A model generated the notes under the pieces. That model was given only the letters and a program-made list of their open reading frames with translations. It was not told the origin of the DNA and did not search any database. The position numbers were made by a program, and so were the translations under genes. DNA of 38,649 bases, from contig JAFDVN010000087.1 in the NCBI GenBank assembly GCA_018269025.1, positions 1 to 38,649 of the forward strand, in the 5' to 3' direction. How positions within the stretch are numbered: position 1 is the first letter of the stretch; each line of letters opens with the position of its first letter. The stretch comes from Acidobacteriota bacterium. GTDB lineage: Bacteria; Acidobacteriota; Holophagae; Holophagales; Holophagaceae. Positions 33,238-38,649 of this stretch are shown piece by piece.

Positions 33238-33251
33238 GGGGCTCGCGCCCC
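33238..33251 (+). terminator. GC hairpin between the secreted protein and the lipoprotein gene
   Basis: GGGGC-TCGC-GCCCC, flanked by GAGAC and GTCTC that extend pairing. No T-run, so an attenuator or processing stem is also possible. Confidence 0.35.
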
Positions 33252-33290
33252 GGCTGTCTCGATCCTTAGAACCGACTCACGGAGAACATC

Positions 33291-33626
33291 ATGCGAATCC
33301 TCTTGGCCCTGGGCCTGGGAGGGCTGCTCCTGGCCTGCGGACGCCCCGCGGCCGTGCCGCCCCGCCCGAACCCTGATCCGGCTTCCGCCTCCGCGGCGGA
33401 GAGCCCCGTCCCGCTGCTCCCGGCAGCCCTGCAACCCGCGCCGGTCCAGGTGCTCACGCGCCCGATTCCGGCGCAGGCGCCTGCGCCTCAGCCTCCACCC
33501 GCGTCTGAAGAGACGGGCACCACCTACACCTGCCCCATGCACCCCGAGGTCCACGAGGACCATCCGGGGAAGTGCCCGAAGTGCGGCATGACGCTAGTGC
33601 CCGAGAAGAAGGGAGGCCAGCCATGA
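33291..33626 (+). CDS. Lipoprotein with heavy-metal-binding domain
   Basis: 111 residues. The lipobox LLLAC gives lipid attachment at C16. A long Pro/Ala linker precedes a heavy-metal-binding domain: TYTCPMHPEVHEDHPGKCPKCGM, the motif often found at the N-terminus of copper efflux proteins. It probably scavenges copper in the periplasm. CGGAG precedes ATG 33291. The stop overlaps the TolC-like start (ATGA). First gene of a four-gene overlapping operon. Confidence 0.85.
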   Translation: MRILLALGLGGLLLACGRPAAVPPRPNPDPASASAAESPVPLLPAALQPAPVQVLTRPIPAQAPAPQPPPASEETGTTYTCPMHPEVHEDHPGKCPKCGMTLVPEKKGGQP

Positions 33627-34987
33627 ACGTCCGCGTCTCGATCTTCGTGTGGGCCGTGGCGGCGCTGCCAGGCGCGGCGCAGAGCCCGGAAGCCCAAGTG
33701 GCGAAGCAGGTGAACGCCGTCGCCCAACCTCCAGAGCCCTGGAAGCCGGACACGGCCCAGGACCAGGTGCAGGCCAAGGTCCATGCCCTGTTGAAGGACG
33801 GCCTGAACCTGGACCGCGCCCGCGCCATCGCGCTGCTCAACAACCCGGATCTCCGTTCGAGGATGGATGGCCTGGGCGTCGCACAGGCGGACCTCGTGCA
33901 GGCCGGCCTGCTCACGAATCCCGTGCTCGGCGTGGGTTTCGGTTTCTCGCGGAATGGCGGCGGCACGAGCACGGAGTTCAGCCTCGTGCAGGAGCTGGTG
34001 AACCTCTTCACGCGGGGGCGGCGCAAGCAGGTTGCTTCGCTCCAGCTCGAAGCGGATCAGGCCGAGGTGGCCTCCAGCGCTCTGGATCTGCTCGCCTCCG
34101 TGGAATCCACCTACCGCACGGTCCAGGCGGACCAAGGGATGCGCGATCTGGACGCAACCCTGTTGGACTCCGCCGAAACCTCGGCCGAACTGGCCCGGCG
34201 CCAGTTCGAGGCGGGCAACATCAGCGAGCTGACCTACCAGACCCAGGCTTCCTTCTCCGAGCAGGCCCGGCTGGATCTGGCTCGCGCGGAGACGAAGCTG
34301 GTCGAAAGCCGGGAAGCTCTCACGCGGCTCCTCGGCCTCTGGGGCGCGGACACGGACTGGAAGCTCCAGGACGGCCTTCCTGAACTGCCCCACGAGGAAC
34401 TACCACTGGATCGTCTTGAATCCCTCGCCGTGTCCCAGCGTCTCGATCTGCGCGCGGCCCAATCCCAGGCCAAGGCCCTGCTGGAGGCCGCCAAGCTCGC
34501 CCGGGGCACCCGCTTCACGCCGATCGTGGATCTCGGCCTCCGCGCCGATAAGGACGCCGAAGGCACCCGCACCCTAGGCCCGACCCTCGGCGTCGAGCTG
34601 CCCCTCTTCGATCATGGGCAGGGCCGCGTGGGGCGCCTGGAGGCCCTTGCCCGCCAAGCCGATGACCGGGTGACGGCGCAGGCCGTGGACATCCGCTCAG
34701 AGGTCCGCCAGGCGCGGGAGCGCCTGCGTGCCGCGCGCGCCGTGGCGGAGCAGTACCGCGACGCCATCCTGCCTCGACGCGAGCGCGTCATGAAGCTCGC
34801 GCAGGACTCCTACAACGGGATGTTGCTAGGGGTTTACGACCTCATCCTCGCCAAGCAGGCTCAAGTCGCCGCCTACCGCGACTACCTGGACGCCATGCGG
34901 GGCTACTGGACCGCCCGCGCGGAACTCGTCCGCGCCCTCGGCGGCGCCTTGCCCAGCGATACGCAGACCCAAGAGGTGAAGCCATGA
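33623..34987 (+). CDS. TolC family outer membrane channel protein
   Basis: 454 residues with a signal peptide (VSIFVWAVAALPGAAQ). Two TolC-type repeats are visible: GLNLDRARAIALLNNPDLRSRMDGLGVAQADLVQAGLLTNP-like N-terminal region and later LAVSQRLDLRAAQSQAKALLEAA, plus long coiled coils. GGGAGG precedes the ATG. In related metal clusters such a protein forms the exit duct with RND pump partners, but no CusA or CusB is here. It may serve a pump encoded elsewhere. Confidence 0.9.
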   Translation: MNVRVSIFVWAVAALPGAAQSPEAQVAKQVNAVAQPPEPWKPDTAQDQVQAKVHALLKDGLNLDRARAIALLNNPDLRSRMDGLGVAQADLVQAGLLTNPVLGVGFGFSRNGGGTSTEFSLVQELVNLFTRGRRKQVASLQLEADQAEVASSALDLLASVESTYRTVQADQGMRDLDATLLDSAETSAELARRQFEAGNISELTYQTQASFSEQARLDLARAETKLVESREALTRLLGLWGADTDWKLQDGLPELPHEELPLDRLESLAVSQRLDLRAAQSQAKALLEAAKLARGTRFTPIVDLGLRADKDAEGTRTLGPTLGVELPLFDHGQGRVGRLEALARQADDRVTAQAVDIRSEVRQARERLRAARAVAEQYRDAILPRRERVMKLAQDSYNGMLLGVYDLILAKQAQVAAYRDYLDAMRGYWTARAELVRALGGALPSDTQTQEVKP

Positions 34988-36390
34988 AAACACTCCTAAA
35001 AATGCTCATCCCGGCGGTCGTGCTGCTCGCGCTTCCGTCCAGGCTGCTTGCGGGCCAGAAGGCTCAGTCCTTCGTGGCGCCCGGCGCAAACTACACCGAA
35101 ACGATCACGCCCGGCGTGCCGAAGCTGCCCTTCGTCATGGACCACGGCGTGAAGGTCTTCCACCTCATCGCCGAGCCCGTGCGCCACGAGATCGCGCCGG
35201 GCATGGTGATCCAGGGCTGGGGCTACAACGGCTCCATCCCCGGCCCCACCATCGAGGCGGTGGAGGGCGACCGGGTCCGCATCCTCGTCACCAACAAGCT
35301 GCCGGAGCAGACCTCCATCCACTGGCACGGCGTCATCCTGCCCAGCGGCATGGACGGCGTGGGCGGCGTCAGCCAGCACCACATCCAGCCCGGCGAGACC
35401 TACGCCTACGAGTTCACACTCAAACAGCATGGCACGCAGATGTACCACCCCCACGCCGACGAGACGACGCAGATGGCGCTGGGGCAGATGGGCTTCTTCA
35501 TCATCCATCCCAAGCGCGAGCCCCGGCGCATTGATAAGGACTTCGCCATCTTCCTCCAGGAGTGGGATGTGCCGCCCGGCAGCTACGCGCCGAACCCGGT
35601 GACCATGACGGACTTCAACCTCTTCACCTTCAACGGCCGCGCCTACCCGGGCACGGTGCCGCTGATCGTTCAGCGCGGCGACCGCGTCCGCATCCGCTAC
35701 GCCAACCTCACGATGGACTCGCACCCCATCCACATCCACGGGTACGACTTCGTCACGACCGGAACCGATGGCGGCCCCATCCAGCCCGCCGCGTGGGTGC
35801 CGGAAACGACCGTGAATGTGCCCCCGGGCACGACGCGCGACATCGAGTTCACGGCCGTGCATGACGGCGATTGGGCGCTGCATTGCCACAAGGCGCACCA
35901 CGCCATGAACCAGATGAACCATGCCGTCCCGAACCTGACGAATGTGGACCAGGACGGCCTTGCCGAAAAGATCCAGGCCCAGCTCCCAGGCTACATGCCC
36001 ATGGGTCAGAACGGCATGTCCGACATGGCGGGCATGGACATGGGCGGCCCGCCGAACACGCTGCCGATGATGACGGGCGATGGCCCCAAGGGGCCCATCG
36101 AGATGGGCGGCATGTTCACGGTCGTGAAAGTCCGCGATCGCATCCACGGTCAGGAAGATCCGGGCTGGTATCAGGACCCGCCGGGGACACTTGCGCACCC
36201 CGTGGATCTCTCGAAACAGGTCTTCGTGGACCTGCCTGAGGGCGCGCCCGCGCCTGCGCCCAAGCCCGCGAAGCCTCCCATGAAGATGGACGACATGAAG
36301 GACATGGACATGAAGGGGATGGATATGAATGGCATGGACATGAAGGACATGAAGGACATGAAGCATGAAAAGCCCGGGAGGAAGCCGTGA
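34984..36390 (+). CDS. Periplasmic multicopper oxidase with Met-rich tail
   Basis: 468 residues. Signal peptide (MLIPAVVLLALPSRLLA). Copper ligands: SIHWHG, MYHPHAD, the type 1 region SHPIHIHG and CHKAHHAMNQM with the Cys in LHCHKAHH. Likely oxidises Cu(I) to less toxic Cu(II), or oxidises other periplasmic substrates. The last ~40 residues are a Met/Asp repeat (MDMKGMDMNGMDMKDMKDM) that would bind copper. Overlaps the TolC-like gene by four bases and the next gene by four (GTGA). Confidence 0.93.
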   Translation: MKTLLKMLIPAVVLLALPSRLLAGQKAQSFVAPGANYTETITPGVPKLPFVMDHGVKVFHLIAEPVRHEIAPGMVIQGWGYNGSIPGPTIEAVEGDRVRILVTNKLPEQTSIHWHGVILPSGMDGVGGVSQHHIQPGETYAYEFTLKQHGTQMYHPHADETTQMALGQMGFFIIHPKREPRRIDKDFAIFLQEWDVPPGSYAPNPVTMTDFNLFTFNGRAYPGTVPLIVQRGDRVRIRYANLTMDSHPIHIHGYDFVTTGTDGGPIQPAAWVPETTVNVPPGTTRDIEFTAVHDGDWALHCHKAHHAMNQMNHAVPNLTNVDQDGLAEKIQAQLPGYMPMGQNGMSDMAGMDMGGPPNTLPMMTGDGPKGPIEMGGMFTVVKVRDRIHGQEDPGWYQDPPGTLAHPVDLSKQVFVDLPEGAPAPAPKPAKPPMKMDDMKDMDMKGMDMNGMDMKDMKDMKHEKPGRKP

Positions 36391-37190
36391 CCGCTGCGCT
36401 CCTCTTCGATCCCTTGACCTGGCTGGGACGAGAGCACCCCGCCATGGTCCACCTGCCCATCGCGGCAGCGCTTCTCGTGCCGGTGGCCCTCCTCCTGTCG
36501 CTGTGGCGGCGGGAGGAGGGATGGCTGCGCACGGCCCGCTTCCTCGCTTGGGCCGGGCTGATCGGCTCCGGCGCCGCGCTGTTGAGTGGGCTCTTCTGGG
36601 CGCGCCAGTTGGACCTTCTCGCTCCGGGCGGATGGCTGGCCCAGGCGAAAGACGGCCACCTCCAAAGTCTGCTGCGGACGCATCAGTTCCTCGCGCTGGG
36701 CGGCTTCGCGCTGGGTCTCCTGACCCTCGCCGTGCTGCACCGCAAGGCTGAGCGCGGCGTCGCCACGGCGCTGCTCCTCAGCCTCGCCTGGGCGGGCGCC
36801 TGGGGCGCCGCCGGACACTGGGGCGGGCGCATGGTCTTCCCCGAGGTCGCAAGTTCGGCGGACATGAAAGCCGTCCACCAGGAGATGCAGGCACAGATGC
36901 AGCAGGCACCCGCACCGCCACGCAAGGACTTCCACGGCGTCTACCTGGAGATGTGCGCCTCCTGCCACGGCCAGGATGGCTCGGCCCGTTCGCCCTCCGG
37001 CCACAAGATGCACGGCCAGGACTTCACCGATCCGAAGTGGCAGGCCGCACGCACGGATGATCAGATCGTGAAGGTCATCCTCGATGGCAAGGGCCACATG
37101 CCCGCCTTCCGGGGTGCCTTGAGCGAGGCGGATGCCCTGGCCCTGGTCCAGCAGGTGCTCCGGCCCATGAACAAGGCCCCGCATTCTTGA
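36387..37190 (+). CDS. Membrane-anchored cytochrome c with DUF2231-like domain
   Basis: 267 residues from a GTG that overlaps the oxidase stop; GGGAGG precedes it. About four membrane helices fill residues 20-150, with HPAMVHLPIA, a DUF2231-type heme or membrane signature. A single c-type heme motif CASCHG lies near residue 190 with a likely Met ligand in HMPAFRG. It could pass electrons from the multicopper oxidase to the respiratory chain (inference). Confidence 0.85.
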   Translation: MTAALLFDPLTWLGREHPAMVHLPIAAALLVPVALLLSLWRREEGWLRTARFLAWAGLIGSGAALLSGLFWARQLDLLAPGGWLAQAKDGHLQSLLRTHQFLALGGFALGLLTLAVLHRKAERGVATALLLSLAWAGAWGAAGHWGGRMVFPEVASSADMKAVHQEMQAQMQQAPAPPRKDFHGVYLEMCASCHGQDGSARSPSGHKMHGQDFTDPKWQAARTDDQIVKVILDGKGHMPAFRGALSEADALALVQQVLRPMNKAPHS

Positions 37191-37199
37191 ACCGAAGCG

Positions 37200-37237
37200 C
37201 CAGCCGCCAGGGGCGTCGTGCCCCCCCTGGCGGCTGG
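37200..37237. terminator. Strong hairpin after the copper operon
   Basis: Perfect 14-bp stem CCAGCCGCCAGGGG paired with CCCCTGGCGGCTGG, loop of ten bases. No T-run follows, so it acts as a Rho-independent terminator only weakly, if at all, but it marks the end of the operon. Confidence 0.6.
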
Positions 37238-37278
37238 ACAGGCCGCGCTCGCCTCTATGAAATGAAAGAGGAGTCCCC

Positions 37279-38547
37279 ATGGAAGTGAATGCGCCCAGCT
37301 CATCCCTTGGGCTGAACGATCTGGTTGGCCGCTACTGCGGGGATCCCGAATCCGTGTATCACACCTGGTTCCTGGGCGAGGACCGCCTCAAGGCCTTCCG
37401 CACCCTCCGCCGGGGCATCCAGGGCGTGGTGGAGGACATCCAGTCCGGGACCTTCCCCCGGGATTACCGGGGTTCCAGCCTCGAAGTGGTGATGACGGCC
37501 ATCATCGAGCAGAAGCAGGTCTTCCAAGGCGCTGCGCACGCCTTCTACTGGAAGCCCAAGCTGCGGATCCCGGACATCTACGAGCACCGGGACAACCAGC
37601 TCGGGTTTGCACGGTTCCTCGCCGAAGCCCTAAAAGCCACCCGAGAGGACCAGGTGCTGGCGGCCATCCACCGGCTGGACAGTCTCTCAATCAAGGGCAT
37701 GGGGCCAGCCGCGGCCAACCTGCTGTACTTCCTCCACCCCACCCTCATGCCCGCCTTCAACACAGCAATCCTGACCGGCTTCAACGCGCTGACGGGCGCG
37801 CGGCTCAAGCTCGGCTCATGGCAGGACTATCTGGCCATGCGCGAGGGCGTGCTCGACCTCAACACCCGGTTCCAGGACCGGTTCTCCCGGGACCTGGGCG
37901 CGGTGTCGGGGTTCCTTTTCGACATTGGGATCGGGAAGCTCGCCACGACGGGCAATGTCGAGACGGCCTTGGTGTTTGAGGAGAAGAAGCTCCAGAAGAC
38001 CGTGGAGAAGCGCCACCAGGAGGTGATGGCCGACGCTCAGGAGGCCTCCCTTCACGCGCGTATGCAGGCCCACCTCCTCAAGGTCGGAAGGGCGCTCGGG
38101 TACGAGGTCTGGGTGGCGCGCAACGACCGGAGCGCCCCGAACTGCCACGGCGGAGGCACCTTGGGGGAGGGAACAGCCTCGAAGCTGCCCCCCATGGACC
38201 TGCCCCCAGAGGTCCTCGGTACGGTGGAGCTGATCGATGTGCTGTGGCTTCAGGAGGGCCAAATCGTCTGCGCCTTCGAGGTCGAGAAGAGCACTTCTAT
38301 CTACTCCGGCATCCTCCGCCTCCAGGACCTGAGCCTGTCCCTCCCGGAGCCTGGTCCGAACCTCTATCTCGTGGCGCCGGACGGCCGCGAAGGCGAGGTG
38401 CGGGCGCAGCTCGCCCGGCCCATCTTCCAAGCGCTGGCGAACCGCCCGGCGCTCATCACTTTCTCCGACATCGAAACCCACTGCGAGGCCATCTGTCGCT
38501 TCGGTATGGGCCACGAGTCCCTGAAGCGCATCGCTCGCGTCGTGTGA
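37279..38547 (+). CDS. Putative PD-(D/E)XK nuclease-like protein, unknown function
   Basis: 422 residues. The C-terminal part contains ELIDVLWLQEGQIVCAFEVEKSTS (about 317-341), which fits the D...E-x-K core of PD-(D/E)XK nucleases, and SIYSGILRLQDLSLS after it. The N-terminal 200 residues are helical with KGMGPAAANLLYFLHP, a segment resembling a helix-hairpin-helix DNA-binding motif. A role in DNA defence is possible, as with the Mrr gene at the other side of the island. No methylase partner is visible. Start ATG 37279 follows AGAGGAG at seven bases. Confidence 0.7.
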   Translation: MEVNAPSSSLGLNDLVGRYCGDPESVYHTWFLGEDRLKAFRTLRRGIQGVVEDIQSGTFPRDYRGSSLEVVMTAIIEQKQVFQGAAHAFYWKPKLRIPDIYEHRDNQLGFARFLAEALKATREDQVLAAIHRLDSLSIKGMGPAAANLLYFLHPTLMPAFNTAILTGFNALTGARLKLGSWQDYLAMREGVLDLNTRFQDRFSRDLGAVSGFLFDIGIGKLATTGNVETALVFEEKKLQKTVEKRHQEVMADAQEASLHARMQAHLLKVGRALGYEVWVARNDRSAPNCHGGGTLGEGTASKLPPMDLPPEVLGTVELIDVLWLQEGQIVCAFEVEKSTSIYSGILRLQDLSLSLPEPGPNLYLVAPDGREGEVRAQLARPIFQALANRPALITFSDIETHCEAICRFGMGHESLKRIARVV

Positions 38548-38554
38548 GACCCGC

Positions 38555-38649
38555 CTAGAAAATCCGGATCAAGTTGAAACCCAACGACCAATAACCGGGC
38601 GCGCGCGGACCGAAGCCCTCATAATCCCCGCCTAAAACTTGATGGGCCG
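38555..38649 (-). CDS. C-terminal end of an unidentified gene (runs off the window)
   Basis: The last 30 codons before a TAG stop read GGDYEGFGPRAPGYWSLGFN and end in LIRIF. A terminal Phe after alternating aromatic residues would suit an outer membrane beta-barrel, but too little is visible for a call. Confidence 0.45.
   Translation of the reverse strand, partial: AHQVLGGDYEGFGPRAPGYWSLGFNLIRIF

Noticed and set aside
34996-36366. 456-codon minus-strand frame rich in His and Val
   Set aside because: It is the complement of the Met/Asp/His-rich multicopper oxidase, and its apparent histidines mirror ATG codons.
38150-38400. Methylase partner for the nuclease-like gene
   Set aside because: No SAM-binding or catalytic methylase motif was found in either strand of the last 1.4 kb.

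Overview
The window is about 38.6 kb of GC-rich bacterial DNA with short intergenic gaps, many 1-4 base stop/start overlaps and TACACT-type -10 boxes. The gene set (split biotin-dependent carboxylase, OmpA with a polyproline linker, bshA, spoVG, ylmG/divIVA, cysD-cysNC, PEGA-type kinase) suggests a Gram-negative free-living soil or sediment bacterium. Acidobacteriota, perhaps a Holophaga/Geothrix relative, is my best guess, but it is inferred from overall resemblance and no marker here proves it.

Region 1 (1-24000) looks like ordinary chromosome: biotin carboxylase and its carrier protein; OmpA; MscL with a zinc ribbon; ileS-lspA; a minus-strand run of truA, HD hydrolase and a CheY-like receiver; a PHP esterase; a family 2 glycosyltransferase; a Ser/Thr kinase with PEGA-like repeats; cysD-cysNC-tauE converging on a sulfotransferase; tRNA-Gln; a minus-strand cluster yggT-divIVA-thiolase-DinB-pgeF-spoVG; bshA; then tRNA-Ile2 and tRNA-Met. 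The sulfur genes fit together: CysD/CysNC make PAPS, and the neighbouring sulfotransferase would use it.

Region 2 (about 24150-29600) follows tRNA-Met and looks like a mobilizable element: a leader rich in inverted repeats (candidate oriT), a ribbon-helix-helix accessory protein, a relaxase-like protein, a VirD4/TraD-type coupling ATPase, an unknown protein and an Mrr-type nuclease whose 5' end looks damaged. No integrase is visible.

Region 3 (29600-37200) is a metal-handling island. A MerR-type regulator with a 20-bp-spacer promoter drives a four-part fusion protein (thioredoxin-like, CopZ/BFD-like Cys-rich, MerT-like, MerP/HMA-like). Next come an EamA transporter with a histidine-rich tail, a small secreted Cys-rich protein, and an overlapping operon of heavy-metal-binding lipoprotein, TolC-like protein, multicopper oxidase with a Met-rich tail, and membrane cytochrome c. 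A putative PD-(D/E)XK nuclease and the end of one unidentified gene close the window.

The least explained signal is a set of 3'-end gene duplications: the BCCP gene, tRNA-Gln and tRNA-Ile2 are each followed by extra copies of their own 3' end (spacings 157, 184 and 209 bp). Each copy is separated by short GC-rich palindromes that share cores between loci. This may be a small undescribed repeat family or scars of integration.
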